A DNA stretch of 64,000 nt, taken from contig NZ_FTOQ01000002.1 of NCBI RefSeq assembly GCF_900156805.1, positions 372,001 through 436,000 of the forward strand. The letters are read 5' to 3'. The DNA is from Roseivivax lentus (lineage in GTDB: Bacteria; Pseudomonadota; Alphaproteobacteria; Rhodobacterales; Rhodobacteraceae). Positions 17,178-27,559 of the stretch are shown piece by piece (the stretch's first letter is position 1; each line of letters starts with the position of its first letter). The notes below the pieces were generated by a model that saw only the letters and a program-made list of their open reading frames with translations, did not search any database and was not told the origin of the DNA. The position numbers and the translations under genes are program-made.

Positions 17178-18292
17178 TGAGTAAACTCAACATACTGATC
17201 GGCGCGGCTGTCCTGGTCGTGGTCGGTATCCTGTCGGCGATCTTCATCGTCGACGAACGGGAAAAGGCCCTGGTCCTGCAATTCGGCCAGATCAAGCAGG
17301 TCCGCGAGGAACCGGGCATTGGCTTCAAGGTGCCCTTCATCCAGGAAGTTGTGAAATACGACGACCGCATCCTGTCCCTCGACACCGACACGATCGAGGT
17401 CACGCCGTCCGATGACCGCCGCCTCGTCGTGGACGCCTTCGCGCGCTACCGCATCGCCGACGTGGTGCAGTTCCGCCAGGCCGTGGGCGTGGGCGGTATC
17501 CGCGCCGCCGAGGATCGTCTTTCGTCGATCCTGAACGCGCAGATCCGCGAAGTCCTCGGTGCCGATCAGGTCACTTCGGACACGATCCTGTCGGAAGAAC
17601 GCCGCGGTCTCGCGGTGCGCATCCTGAACCAGGCGCGCTCTGAAGCCATGAGCCTCGGCCTGCAGATCGTCGACGTCCGGCTGAAGCAGACCAACCTGCC
17701 GCAACAGAACCTCGATGCGACCTTCGCCCGGATGCGGGCGGAACGGGAACGGGAAGCGGCCGACGAGATCGCCCGCGGCAACGAGGCGGCCCAGCGCGTG
17801 CGCGCCGCCGCCGACCGAACCGTGGTCGAGACCACCTCGCAGGCCAACCGGGAAGCCGACATCGTCCGCGGTGAAGCGGATGCGGAGCGGAACCGGGTCT
17901 TCGCCGAAGCCTTCGGTGACAACCCCGAATTCTTCTCGTTCTACCGCTCGCTCGCGGCGCTCGAACGCTCCCTCCAGCAGGACAATTCCACGCTGGTGGT
18001 CTCGCCGAACAGCGAATTCGTCGGCCCGCTCTTCGAGGCGATCCGTGCGGAGGGCCTCTCGGCGGTGGCGATCTCGAACACCGATATCGAGCGCCTGCGC
18101 CAACTGGCGCCCGAGGTGCAGATTTCGCCGGACCTGCCGGACAGCGCGCGTGACCAGCTGACGCCGCCGACGGATTCGGATGCGGACACCACCACCGAGG
18201 TGCCGCTCGGGGCCACGCCCGACGACGAGGGTGCGGCCACGCCGGAGGCGTCGCCCACGACCGAGCCCGAGGCATCGGAAGCGACGAACTGA
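17177..18292 (+). CDS. hflC: HflC, membrane protease-modulator subunit (SPFH/band 7)
   Basis: A 371-residue partner of HflK. It begins with a membrane anchor (I-L-I-G-A-A-V-L-V-V-V-G-I-L-S-A-I-F-I-V) followed by the SPFH domain with V-D-E-R-E-K-A-L-V-L-Q-F-G and F-K-V-P-F-I-Q-E-V. The long helical region (M-R-A-E-R-E-R-E-A-A-D-E-I-A-R-G-N-E) is typical. An acidic Thr/Glu-rich tail of about 45 residues ends the protein, longer than in E. coli HflC. Translationally coupled to hflK and followed 5 bases later by the DUF2065 gene. Confidence 0.95.
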   Translation: MSKLNILIGAAVLVVVGILSAIFIVDEREKALVLQFGQIKQVREEPGIGFKVPFIQEVVKYDDRILSLDTDTIEVTPSDDRRLVVDAFARYRIADVVQFRQAVGVGGIRAAEDRLSSILNAQIREVLGADQVTSDTILSEERRGLAVRILNQARSEAMSLGLQIVDVRLKQTNLPQQNLDATFARMRAEREREAADEIARGNEAAQRVRAAADRTVVETTSQANREADIVRGEADAERNRVFAEAFGDNPEFFSFYRSLAALERSLQQDNSTLVVSPNSEFVGPLFEAIRAEGLSAVAISNTDIERLRQLAPEVQISPDLPDSARDQLTPPTDSDADTTTEVPLGATPDDEGAATPEASPTTEPEASEATN

Positions 18293-18296
18293 TTCC

Positions 18297-18485
18297 ATGT
18301 CGGGCGACACCATCCTGGTGATGCTCGCAGGAGCACTGATCGTGGAGGGGCTGGCCTATGCGCTGGCCCCTTCGCTTGTCGAGCGCCTGCTCGAGGCGCT
18401 TTCGGCCATGCCGCTCGACCAGCGCCGGACGCTGGGCCTCGTGACGGTCGCGACGGGCATCGTGATCCTGTGGTTCGCGGTCTGA
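18297..18485 (+). CDS. DUF2065 (YjeT-like) small membrane protein
   Basis: A 62-residue protein with two hydrophobic segments (I-L-V-M-L-A-G-A-L-I-V-E-G-L-A-Y-A-L and R-T-L-G-L-V-T-V-A-T-G-I-V-I-L-W-F). The pattern matches DUF2065/YjeT, which follows hflKC in enterobacteria too (E. coli hflK-hflC-yjeT), so the association is conserved across proteobacteria. Function is not known; a link to the HflKC-FtsH complex is inferred from position. It starts 4 bases after the hflC stop. Confidence 0.82.
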   Translation: MSGDTILVMLAGALIVEGLAYALAPSLVERLLEALSAMPLDQRRTLGLVTVATGIVILWFAV

Positions 18486-18680
18486 CCGTGCCCACGCTGC
18501 TTTCCGACGCAAGGACGCCCGGGGGCGGTGCCCGGCGCCGGGCGATATCGGGACCCGTCCAGCCAAGAGACCCCGCCGAACCGTTCCGGCAGGCGGCTGG
18601 ACATCCCGCTTCCGGCCCCAAACCAGCGGCCCCCGCATCAGAAAAGCGCGTCACAAGCCGGTGACCGGCATCATCGACCT

Positions 18681-18708
18681 TTGAGACCCGGACGAAAGCG
18701 CCTATCTT
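18681..18708 (+). promoter_or_regulatory. Putative sigma-70-type promoter of the Do protease gene
   Basis: TTGAGA at 18681-18686 and TATCTT at 18703-18708 are separated by 16 bases, about 60 bases before the chosen start of the protease gene. The match to TTGACA/TATAAT is good for this genome. Do-family genes are often stress-induced; no clear RpoE- or RpoH-type element was recognised here. Confidence 0.4.
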
Positions 18709-18770
18709 GAGGGCAAGCGATGCAATGCGGCCTGCCGCATGCCCCAGTGTTCACGAAAGGAAGTCTCGAT

Positions 18771-20249
18771 TTGACCGCACATGTCTCCGTCCGGACCCGC
18801 GACATGCGTCCCGCATTCCGCATGTTCTGGCTCGCCAGCCTCTCGATGATCCTCATCCTCGCGCAATCGGTCTTCGCGAGCGCCCAGGGCAATGCGCCGC
18901 GCAGCTTTGCCGACCTCGCGGAGCGCATCAGCCCCGCAGTCGTCAACATCACCACCGAGACCACGGTCGCGGGCCGCACCGGGCCGCAGGGCATCGTGCC
19001 GGAGGGATCGCCCTTCGAGGATTTCTTCCGGGAATTCCAGGACCGCAACGGCGAGGGCGACCGCCCGCGCCGGTCTTCCGCGCTGGGTTCGGGCTTCGTG
19101 ATCTCCGAGGACGGCTTCGTGGTCACGAATAACCACGTGATCGAGGGCGCGGACGAGATCCTGATCGAGTTCTTCTCGGGGCAGGAACTGCCCGCGACGG
19201 TCGTGGGCACCGATCCCAACACCGACATCGCGCTTCTGAAGGTCGAGGCGCCCGAAGCGCTGCCCTTCGTAAGCTTCGGCGACAGCGACACCGCGCGCGT
19301 GGGCGACTGGGTCATGGCGATGGGCAACCCGCTCGGACAGGGCTTCTCGGTCTCGGCGGGCATCGTCTCGGCGCGCAACCGGGCGCTGTCGGGCACCTAT
19401 GACGACTACATCCAGACCGACGCCGCCATCAACCGCGGCAATTCGGGCGGGCCGCTCTTCAACATGGACGGCGACGTGATCGGCGTGAACACCGCGATCC
19501 TGTCGCCCACCGGCGGCTCCATCGGCATCGGCTTCTCCATGGCCTCGAACGTGGTCACCCGCGTGGTCGACCAGCTGAAGGAATTCGGCGAGACCCGGCG
19601 CGGCTGGCTCGGCGTGCGCATCCAGGACGTCACCGAGGACGTGGCCGAGGCGATGGGCCTCGCCTCCACCAACGGCGCGCTCGTGACCGATGTGCCCGAG
19701 GGCCCCGCGATGGAAGCGGGCATGAAGTCCGGCGATGTCATCGTGAAGTTCGACGGGCGCGACGTGATCGACACCCGCGGCCTCGTCCGGCAGGTCGGCA
19801 ACACCGCTGTGGGCAAAGCGGTCCGCGTGGTGGTCAACCGCGACGGCGCCACCGAGACGCTGATGGTGACGCTCGGCCGCCGCGAGGAAGCCGAAAGCGC
19901 AGAGGCGCAGACCTCCGGCCCGGAAGACGCGCCCGAAGCGCCCGCCACGGCGGATATCCTCGGCCTCACGCTCGCGCTGCCCACCGAGGAACTGGCCCAG
20001 GAGTTCAACTTCGACGCCGACACGCAAGGACTGGTCGTCACCTCCGTCGACGAGACCAGCGAGGCTTTCGAGAAGGGTCTGCGCCCGGGCGACGTCATCA
20101 CCGAGGCCGGCCGCGCCTCCGTGGCCGAGATCGCCGAGCTCGAGGCGCAGATCTCCGCGGCGCGGGATGCGGGCCGCAAGTCGATCCTCCTGCTCGTCCG
20201 CCGGGCCGGCGATCCGCGTTTCGTCGCGCTGAGCCTCGAAGACGAATGA
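18771..20249 (+). CDS. Do/DegP family periplasmic serine endoprotease
   Basis: A protease/chaperone of the DegP/DegQ/MucD family, about 492 residues, acting in the periplasm. After a signal peptide (W-L-A-S-L-S-M-I-L-I-L-A-Q-S-V-F-A-S-A) comes the trypsin-like domain with catalytic His in V-T-N-N-H-V-I-E-G, Asp in N-T-D-I-A-L-L-K and Ser in I-N-R-G-N-S-G-G-P-L-F, then two PDZ domains. The TTG at 18771 is preferred because AAAGGAAG lies 7 bases upstream; the ATG codons at 18720 (no ribosome site) and 18804 are alternatives. A strong terminator follows, so the gene is probably monocistronic. Confidence 0.93.
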   Translation: MTAHVSVRTRDMRPAFRMFWLASLSMILILAQSVFASAQGNAPRSFADLAERISPAVVNITTETTVAGRTGPQGIVPEGSPFEDFFREFQDRNGEGDRPRRSSALGSGFVISEDGFVVTNNHVIEGADEILIEFFSGQELPATVVGTDPNTDIALLKVEAPEALPFVSFGDSDTARVGDWVMAMGNPLGQGFSVSAGIVSARNRALSGTYDDYIQTDAAINRGNSGGPLFNMDGDVIGVNTAILSPTGGSIGIGFSMASNVVTRVVDQLKEFGETRRGWLGVRIQDVTEDVAEAMGLASTNGALVTDVPEGPAMEAGMKSGDVIVKFDGRDVIDTRGLVRQVGNTAVGKAVRVVVNRDGATETLMVTLGRREEAESAEAQTSGPEDAPEAPATADILGLTLALPTEELAQEFNFDADTQGLVVTSVDETSEAFEKGLRPGDVITEAGRASVAEIAELEAQISAARDAGRKSILLLVRRAGDPRFVALSLEDE

Positions 20250-20270
20250 TCCCGGCATGGGATCGGATGA

Positions 20271-20297
20271 AAGGGCGCCTCCGGGCGCCCTTTTTCG
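20271..20297 (+). terminator. Rho-independent terminator after the Do protease
   Basis: Perfect stem GGGCGCC (20273-20279) / GGCGCCC (20284-20290), extended by AA/TT, loop TCCG, followed by TTTTTCG. It lies 22 bases after the protease stop. Confidence 0.9.
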
Positions 20298-20472
20298 TTT
20301 CGGGGCAGGGCGGTTGCAGCTTCACTCTGATCGCGACGGAACACGCGGCACCAAGCCCGCGCCTCGTTGGCCGCCGACACCCGATGACGTTGAACCGGTC
20401 CCCGCGCAATGCCGGGCGCGCCGGCGTTGCCCGTGGCCGATCAGGGACCCCCCGGGCGGAGCCCCCGCGCCG

Positions 20473-21896
<1,424 letters not shown>

Positions 21897-21899
21897 GCG

Positions 21900-22607
21900 A
21901 TGCGCGGCGCGGTCTTCGCGGCGCTGCTCACGGGGGTGGCCGGTGGCGCCGGTGCGGCGGAGATTGCCGCGGCGCGCTATGACGGGCCGACCACGCGCTA
22001 CACCCACGGCGTGCTCGGCGACGCCGTCGAATACGAAGACCTCGTGGTGACGCTGTCGGACGGGCGGACGGTCACCGCGCATTGGGACGCACCGATGCTC
22101 TTCGAGGATACCGCGCCGCGGCTCGCGGATGTGGATGGCGACGGCAAGGCCGAGGTGATCGCGGTCGAAACCCACGAAGCGCGCGGCGCGCGGCTGGCGA
22201 TCTGGCACTGGGACGGCGCGGCGCTCACCCATCTCGCGACCGGGGATTTCATCGGCCGGACGAATCGCTGGCTGGCACCGGCCGGTGTCGCTGATCTCGA
22301 CGGGGATGGCCGGATCGAGATTGCCTATGTCGACCGCCCGCATCTCGCCCGAACCCTGCGGCTCTTTCACATCGAGGGCACCGGCCTGACCGAGATCGCC
22401 CGCGCCGAGGGCCTCAGCAACCATCGCATCGGCTGGGACTACATTATCGGCGGCGCGGCAACCTGCGCGACGCCCCCGGCCCTCATCCTCGCGCGCGGGA
22501 ACTTTTCGGACCTTGTCGCGGTCACCTGGAACGGCGCGGAGGTGGCGATCCGAACCTTGGCCCCCTTCTCCCGCGAGGCCGCCGAGGCCGCGCGCCGCTG
22601 CGACTGA
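21900..22607 (+). CDS. Secreted FG-GAP/VCBS repeat protein
   Basis: A 235-residue exported protein with a signal peptide (M-R-G-A-V-F-A-A-L-L-T-G-V-A-G-G-A-G-A-A). Two calcium-binding FG-GAP-type repeats are clear: A-D-V-D-G-D-G-K-A-E-V-I-A-V and A-D-L-D-G-D-G-R-I-E-I-A-Y-V, with a weaker blade before the C terminus. Such repeats build beta-propellers; at this size it is a partial propeller. Two cysteines (C-A-T-P-P and the final R-C-D) may form a disulfide. The substrate is not known. It is probably co-transcribed with the ferredoxin. Confidence 0.8.
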   Translation: MRGAVFAALLTGVAGGAGAAEIAAARYDGPTTRYTHGVLGDAVEYEDLVVTLSDGRTVTAHWDAPMLFEDTAPRLADVDGDGKAEVIAVETHEARGARLAIWHWDGAALTHLATGDFIGRTNRWLAPAGVADLDGDGRIEIAYVDRPHLARTLRLFHIEGTGLTEIARAEGLSNHRIGWDYIIGGAATCATPPALILARGNFSDLVAVTWNGAEVAIRTLAPFSREAAEAARRCD

Positions 22608-22701
22608 TCGGCCGCACCCGCCGTCCATCCCTTGCCGCGCCCCGCGTCCCGCTACGGCCATCCGCGCCAACCGGTCCCGTTCCGGGCGCCACAACCTTGC
22701 G

Positions 22702-22768
22702 CTTGCCTCTTTCCAAATACCGCCGGGGGTGAATTGGCCGACAGGCCAAGAGGGGGCAGCGCCCCCTC
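22702..22768 (+). repeat. Intergenic repeat element with AGC-loop hairpin
   Basis: CTTGCCTCTTTCCAAATAC at 22702-22720 is identical, in reverse complement, to 50502-50520. It is followed here by a CCGCCGGGGG stretch and a perfect 8-bp hairpin GAGGGGGC / GCCCCCTC (22750-22757, 22761-22768) with loop AGC. The layout resembles 14304-14343. It lies between the convergent FG-GAP and RNase T2 genes. Confidence 0.6.
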
Positions 22769-22852
22769 CGCCCGCGCCGCGCGCACCACGCTGGGATCGC
22801 TTACGGGTCACCCGAAAAAAGAAACGACCGAGCCGCCGCCAGCGCCGTCCGT

Positions 22853-23515
22853 TCAGCGCACGGGATCGAGCAGCGCGTCCTCCAGCGTGCAGTCGCGGAC
22901 CACGTCGCGCCCGCAGGGTACCGGCTCCAGCGCCCTCGACAGGCAGAGCCGCGCCTCCTGGATGCGGCCCGCGCGGCAGGTGATCGTCAGCATGTCCGGC
23001 TCAAGACCTGGATTGTCCTTCAAGAAAGCCTCTTCGACCACGGTTGCGGGCAGGGTGACCGGCGCGCTCAGACGGGTGAAGATGTCGGGCAGCACCACCG
23101 CCTCGAAGGCGCTCTCGGCGGCCTCGTAATAGGATGCGGCGGAAAGGCCCGAACAGGTCCCGTGCTTTTTCCATTGATGCCAGGCCAGACCCGCCGTGCC
23201 CATCACCTCGGCCATACCGGCGGTCATCGAGCGGGGCGGCGGTGCATGGGGGGTGCGGCAATAGGACGGCCAGCCATCCTCGTATTGCGGCCAGAGCCCG
23301 TGCAGGATCCAGCCCGCATCGCGCTCCGCGTCGCATTGCGGCGACCGCCGCGCGTCACCCTCGAGCGCGCACCAGGTCGGCGACCAACTCATCGCGAGGA
23401 CGTAATAGTCGAAATCGCCCGCAATCTCGCCTTCGGCGCGGGCCATGCCCGGTGCCGTCAGCGCCAGCAAGGCGGCCAGCGCGACACCGGTGATTTTCTC
23501 TTTCAACTCGTGCAT
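22853..23515 (-). CDS. Secreted ribonuclease T2 family protein
   Basis: A 220-residue exported RNase. After the signal peptide (I-T-G-V-A-L-A-A-L-L-A-L-T-A-P-G-M-A-R-A) the mature enzyme has Y-V-L-A-M-S-W-S-P-T-W-C and both T2 catalytic motifs: CAS-1 W-I-L-H-G-L-W-P-Q and CAS-2 W-H-Q-W-K-K-H-G-T-C, each supplying catalytic histidines. Eight or so cysteines fit the disulfide-rich fold. It cuts single-stranded RNA through 2',3'-cyclic phosphates, presumably for periplasmic RNA turnover. It is divergent from trcR. Confidence 0.92.
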   Translation of the reverse strand: MHELKEKITGVALAALLALTAPGMARAEGEIAGDFDYYVLAMSWSPTWCALEGDARRSPQCDAERDAGWILHGLWPQYEDGWPSYCRTPHAPPPRSMTAGMAEVMGTAGLAWHQWKKHGTCSGLSAASYYEAAESAFEAVVLPDIFTRLSAPVTLPATVVEEAFLKDNPGLEPDMLTITCRAGRIQEARLCLSRALEPVPCGRDVVRDCTLEDALLDPVR

Positions 23516-23627
23516 CCCGTGACTATACAGCCTGCAAGTTTCCCGACAATGGCAACTGTCCCGGACCCCCGGGACCCGGCAGGGCGAAGGCCCCGCCCGC
23601 CCCGGAAGATATGTGAAGGAGAGTTCT

Positions 23628-24386
23628 ATGGCCAAGCTGCTGCATCCCAAGGCCACCGCGGTCTGGCTGGTGGACAACACCACGCTGACCTTCAAGCAGA
23701 TCGCGGATTTCACCGATATGCACGAGCTTGAGATTCAGGGCATCGCCGATGGCGACGTGGCCACGGGCGTGAAGGGCTTCGATCCCATCGCCAACAACCA
23801 GCTGACCCAGGACGATATCGACCGCGCCGAGGCCGATCCCACGGTGGTGCTGAAGCTCAAGCACAACCCCGCGGCCATCGACGAAGACAAGCGGCGCGGC
23901 CCGCGCTACACGCCCCTGTCCAAGCGCCAAGATCGCCCGGCCTCCATCCTGTGGCTGGTGAAGTTCCACCCGGAACTGTCGGACGGGCAGATCTCCAAGC
24001 TCGTCGGCACCACCAAGCCCACGATCCAGTCGATCCGCGAGCGGACGCATTGGAACATCTCCAACCTGCAGCCGATCGACCCCGTGGCGCTCGGTCTCTG
24101 CCGCCAGTCCGAACTGGACGCGGCGGTCGCCAAGGCCTCGAAGGCCACCGGCAAGGTCATGGATGACGACGAGCGCCGCAAGCTCGTCTCGACCGAGCAG
24201 TCGCTCGGCATGACGCCCGAGCCGCGCCTGCCCTCCAGCATGGAAGGGCTCGAGAGCTTCTCGCTCTCCGATCCGCGCGACGAGGACGAAGAGAAGCCCG
24301 ACAGCGATTACGCCGATGCGGAATCCTTCTTCAACCTGCCCGATGGCGGGAACGATGACGAGGATGACGACGACAAGAAGCGCTGA
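23628..24386 (+). CDS. trcR: Cell cycle transcriptional regulator TrcR (DUF1013)
   Basis: A 252-residue member of the alphaproteobacteria-specific DUF1013/TrcR family. Residues 1-45 (M-A-K-L-L-H-P-K-A-T-A-V-W-L-V-D-N-T) and residues 95-150 (S-I-L-W-L-V-K-F-H-P-E-L-S-D-G-Q-I then T-K-P-T-I-Q-S-I-R) look like helix-turn-helix units; the C-terminal 40 residues are strongly acidic (D-E-D-D-D-D-K-K-R). The family is linked to cell-cycle transcription through RNA polymerase binding. The ATG at 23628 has GAAGGAGAG upstream. A strong terminator follows. Confidence 0.9.
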   Translation: MAKLLHPKATAVWLVDNTTLTFKQIADFTDMHELEIQGIADGDVATGVKGFDPIANNQLTQDDIDRAEADPTVVLKLKHNPAAIDEDKRRGPRYTPLSKRQDRPASILWLVKFHPELSDGQISKLVGTTKPTIQSIRERTHWNISNLQPIDPVALGLCRQSELDAAVAKASKATGKVMDDDERRKLVSTEQSLGMTPEPRLPSSMEGLESFSLSDPRDEDEEKPDSDYADAESFFNLPDGGNDDEDDDDKKR

Positions 24387-24410
24387 GCTTTCGACGGGCC
24401 GGCTTCCGAA

Positions 24411-24436
24411 ACCCGCGCTCCGGCGCGGGTTTTTTC
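24411..24436 (+). terminator. Rho-independent terminator after trcR
   Basis: Perfect 8-bp stem ACCCGCGC (24411-24418) / GCGCGGGT (24423-24430), loop TCCG, followed by TTTTTC; 25 bases after the stop. Confidence 0.9.
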
Positions 24437-24661
24437 TTGTCTGGCGCTCAGGACCGGCGCCGCGCATCGACGGGCCGCGATACGGCGATCGAGGCCGCTC
24501 GATCTCTCGATGTCAGGAAATGTTTGAAACCGCGCGCCCGGCCGAACCCAAGCGCCGTGCGGGGGACGGTCCGGCGGTGCACGGGTGCTTTCGGCTTTGA
24601 AGCCGCGAAGGGCCGCTAATGGGGGCACGTCCAGTGGGCACGCATCCCACTGACCGTCCCG

Positions 24662-25255
24662 TCACATCCGCTTGCGCGCATTCAGCGCCGCGGTGATCGT
24701 GCCGTCGTCGAGATAATCGAGCTCGCCGCCGATCGGCACGCCCTGCGCCAGCGAGGTGATCTCCACGCGGCCCTCGAGCTGGTCGACGATGTAATGCGCC
24801 GTGGTCTGTCCGTCGATCGTGGCATTGAGTGCGAGGATCACCTCAGTGATCTCCTCGCCGGCGACGCGGTCGAGAAGCTTCGGGATGCGCAGATCCTCGG
24901 GCCCCACCGCATCGAGTGCGGACAGGGTGCCGCCCAGCACGTGATAGCGCCCCTTGAAGACGCCCGAGCGCTCCATCGCCCAGAGGTCGGCCACGTCCTC
25001 CACGACGCAAAGCAGCCCCGTCGCGCGCCGGTCGTCGGCGCAGATCGCGCAGATGTCGGAGGTGCCGACATTGCCGCAATTGAGGCATTCCCGCGCCGTG
25101 CGCGCCACCTCCGCCATGCTGTCCGCAAGCGGCTGCAGCAGCAGCCCGCGCTTGCGGATGAGATGCAGCACCGCGCGCCGGGCCGAACGCGGCCCGAGAC
25201 CGGGCAGCTTCGCCATCAGGTCGATCAGCGCGTCGATCTCCGAGCGGTCAGCCAT
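24662..25255 (-). CDS. recR: Recombination protein RecR
   Basis: A 197-residue RecR of the RecFOR pathway, which helps load RecA at gaps. It has the N-terminal helix-hairpin-helix ([11 protein letters not shown]), a four-cysteine zinc finger (C-L-N-C-G-N-V-G then I-C-A-I-C), and a Toprim domain (L-C-V-V-E-D-V-A-D). It follows ybaB by 21 bases and dnaX, the classical dnaX-ybaB-recR order. Confidence 0.95.
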   Translation of the reverse strand: MADRSEIDALIDLMAKLPGLGPRSARRAVLHLIRKRGLLLQPLADSMAEVARTARECLNCGNVGTSDICAICADDRRATGLLCVVEDVADLWAMERSGVFKGRYHVLGGTLSALDAVGPEDLRIPKLLDRVAGEEITEVILALNATIDGQTTAHYIVDQLEGRVEITSLAQGVPIGGELDYLDDGTITAALNARKRM

Positions 25256-25276
25256 GCAGAAGCGGCGCGAACTGCC

Positions 25277-25621
25277 TCAGAAAGGCAGGTTCATGTCCTT
25301 GGGCAGGCCCATGCTTTCGGCAAGCTTGCCCATCTCTTCCTTGGAGCGTTCCTGCGCCTTCTGCTGCGCGTCCTTGATCGCGGCGAGGATCAGGTCCTCG
25401 ACCACTTCCTTGTCGTCGCCGTTGAAGATCGACGGGTCGATATCGAGGGTCTTCAGCTCGCCCTTCGCGGTGCAGCTGGCCTTCACGAGCCCCGCGCCCG
25501 CTTGGCCCTCGACAACGATGTTGTGCATCTCTTCCTGCAGCTCGGTCATCTTGGTCTGCATTTCCTGGGCGGCCTTCATCATCTTGCCCATGTCGCCGAG
25601 CCCGCCTAGTCCTTTGAACAT
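25277..25621 (-). CDS. YbaB/EbfC family nucleoid-associated protein
   Basis: A 114-residue DNA-binding protein: Met/Gln-rich N-terminal helix (M-G-K-M-M-K-A-A-Q-E-M-Q-T-K-M), central strands (G-Q-A-G-A-G-L-V-K-A-S-C-T-A-K-G-E-L-K) and C-terminal helix with A-I-K-D-A-Q-Q-K-A. The N-terminal F-K-G-L-G-G-L-G-D-M is typical. YbaB dimers bind DNA as a tweezer and affect nucleoid structure. It sits between dnaX (80 bases upstream) and recR. Confidence 0.93.
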   Translation of the reverse strand: MFKGLGGLGDMGKMMKAAQEMQTKMTELQEEMHNIVVEGQAGAGLVKASCTAKGELKTLDIDPSIFNGDDKEVVEDLILAAIKDAQQKAQERSKEEMGKLAESMGLPKDMNLPF

Positions 25622-25701
25622 CTCGTCTCTCCTGAATGCCGGTGTTTGCCTTGAGATACGGACGACCGGGCCAGCTCACAAGGCCGGTCGTCTCTTGAAG
25701 A

Positions 25702-27477
25702 TCAGTCGTCCTCGAAGGGATCCCATTCGTCCTCGACCTCGGGCAGGGCATCTGCCTGGGCCTCCTGCGCCTCTTCCTCGGGCGTCGTGACCTTGAGGAT
25801 GCGCGCCTTGGGGAAGGCGTCGAAGACCGCGCGCACCATGTCGTGGCTCGCGGCCTCGTCGCGCAGGGCGCGGGCATCGGCGTCGCGGGTCTCGACGATG
25901 GTCGCCGCCTCGCAGCCATTGACCAGCGTCACCGCCCAGCGGTTGCCGGTCCAGCGCGACAGCGACGCGCCGAGCCGCTGGGCCAGATCGGGCGCGGCAT
26001 CCTCCGTGGGCGTGAACTCGATCCGGCCGGGCTGATAGGCCGCGAGCCTGACGCCGCCCTCCACCTCCACGAGCAGCTTCACGTCGCGATTGGCGCGGAT
26101 CAGCTCCAGCACATGGGCGAAACTCGGATAGCGCGACAGCGCTTCCTCGGCGGCGATGGCCCGGACCGCGTTGCCTCCATGCGCCGAGGGCCCCGAGGGG
26201 CCGCGATGGGTCGGGGTGGGCAGGCCCTGTGCCTGCACGGGCGCGCTGGTGGCAGGCGCGTGGGTCATGCCGCCGCCACCGCCACCACCCGGCGGGGCGG
26301 GCGGCGGGCTTTCCGCCTGCAGCTTGCGCACGAGGTCCTCGGGCGAGGGCAGTTCGGCCACATGCGTCAGCCGGATCACCGCCATCTCCGCGGCCATCAT
26401 CGCGTTGGGCGCGGCAGACACTTCCTCGAGCGCCTTCAGCAGCATCTGCCACATCCGCGTCAGCGGCCGCATCCCGAGCTGTTGCGCCAGCGCCTGCCCG
26501 CGGCTGCGCTCCTCGGGCGAGATCGTGGGATCCTCCGCCGCTTCGGGGGTGATCTTCACCACCGAGATCCAATGCGTGACCTCGGCCAGATCGCGCAGGA
26601 CCGCCATGGGATCGGCGCCGTCGGCATATTGCGCGGAGAGTTCGGTAAGTGCCGCGGCGGCATCGCCCCGCATGATCGTCTCGAAAAGATCGAGCACCCG
26701 CGCGCGGTCCGCGAGCCCCAGCATCGCGCGCACCTGATCGGCACTGGTCTCGCCCGCGCCGTGGCTGATCGCCTGATCGAGCAGCGAGGTCGCGTCCCGC
26801 GCCGAGCCCTCCGCGGCACGGGTAATGAGCGCCAGCGCGTCGTCGGTGATCTCGGCCCCTTCGCCGGAGGCGATCTTGCGCAGGAGCGCGATCATCACCT
26901 CGGGCTCGATCCGCCGCAGGTCGAAGCGCTGGCAGCGCGACAGGACGGTGACCGGCACCTTGCGGATCTCGGTCGTGGCGAAGATGAATTTCACATGCGC
27001 CGGCGGTTCCTCAAGCGTCTTCAGAAGCGCGTTGAACGCGCTTGTCGACAGCATGTGAACCTCGTCGATGATGTAGATCTTGTAGCGCGCCGAGGCCGCC
27101 CGGTAGTGCACCGAATCGATGATCTCGCGCACATCGCCGACGCCCGTATTCGACGCCGCGTCCATCTCGAGCACGTCGACATGGCGGCCCTCCATGATCG
27201 CGACGCAATGCTCGCACTGCCCGCAGGGTTCGGTCGTGGGGCCCCCTTCGCCATCGGGGCCGATGCAGTTCATCCCCTTGGCGATGATCCGCGCCGTGGT
27301 GGTTTTTCCGGTCCCGCGGATGCCGGTCATGATGAAGGCCTGCGCGATCCGGTCGGCGGCGAAGGCGTTCTTCAGGGTGCGCACCATGGCGTCCTGACCG
27401 ACGAGATCGGCGAAGGTTTCGGGCCGGTATTTCCGGGCCAGAACCTGGTAGGCGGGGGCGGTCGGGGAGTCGCTCAT
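25702..27477 (-). CDS. dnaX: DNA polymerase III subunit gamma/tau
   Basis: A 591-residue clamp-loader subunit. The AAA+ core has Walker A G-I-R-G-T-G-K-T (about residue 52), a zinc module with C-G-Q-C-E-H-C, Walker B I-Y-I-I-D-E-V-H-M-L and the S-R-C-Q-R-F sensor. Residues 390-440 are a Pro/Gly-rich linker with a run of glycines, followed by the tau-specific C-terminal domain ending E-V-E-D-E-W-D-P-F-E-D-D. No slippery A-run was noticed that would make a gamma form. First gene of dnaX-ybaB-recR. Confidence 0.96.
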   Translation of the reverse strand: MSDSPTAPAYQVLARKYRPETFADLVGQDAMVRTLKNAFAADRIAQAFIMTGIRGTGKTTTARIIAKGMNCIGPDGEGGPTTEPCGQCEHCVAIMEGRHVDVLEMDAASNTGVGDVREIIDSVHYRAASARYKIYIIDEVHMLSTSAFNALLKTLEEPPAHVKFIFATTEIRKVPVTVLSRCQRFDLRRIEPEVMIALLRKIASGEGAEITDDALALITRAAEGSARDATSLLDQAISHGAGETSADQVRAMLGLADRARVLDLFETIMRGDAAAALTELSAQYADGADPMAVLRDLAEVTHWISVVKITPEAAEDPTISPEERSRGQALAQQLGMRPLTRMWQMLLKALEEVSAAPNAMMAAEMAVIRLTHVAELPSPEDLVRKLQAESPPPAPPGGGGGGGMTHAPATSAPVQAQGLPTPTHRGPSGPSAHGGNAVRAIAAEEALSRYPSFAHVLELIRANRDVKLLVEVEGGVRLAAYQPGRIEFTPTEDAAPDLAQRLGASLSRWTGNRWAVTLVNGCEAATIVETRDADARALRDEAASHDMVRAVFDAFPKARILKVTTPEEEAQEAQADALPEVEDEWDPFEDD

Positions 27478-27527
27478 GGGTCGATGGTCCTGTCTCCGGG
27501 CGCGGAAGTCCAGCCTTCGGATCCCGC

Positions 27528-27559
27528 GGCCCCAAAATCTTAATTAAGATTTTGGGGCC
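27528..27559. repeat. Perfect 32-bp palindrome between ileS and dnaX
   Basis: A perfect loopless palindrome: left half GGCCCCAAAATCTTAA (27528-27543), right half its exact complement (27544-27559). The AT-rich core (TTAATTAA centre) stands out against the high-GC surroundings. It overlaps by 3 bases the hairpin at 27557-27586. It may be a transcription terminator, a protein-binding site or a repeat unit. Confidence 0.75.
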
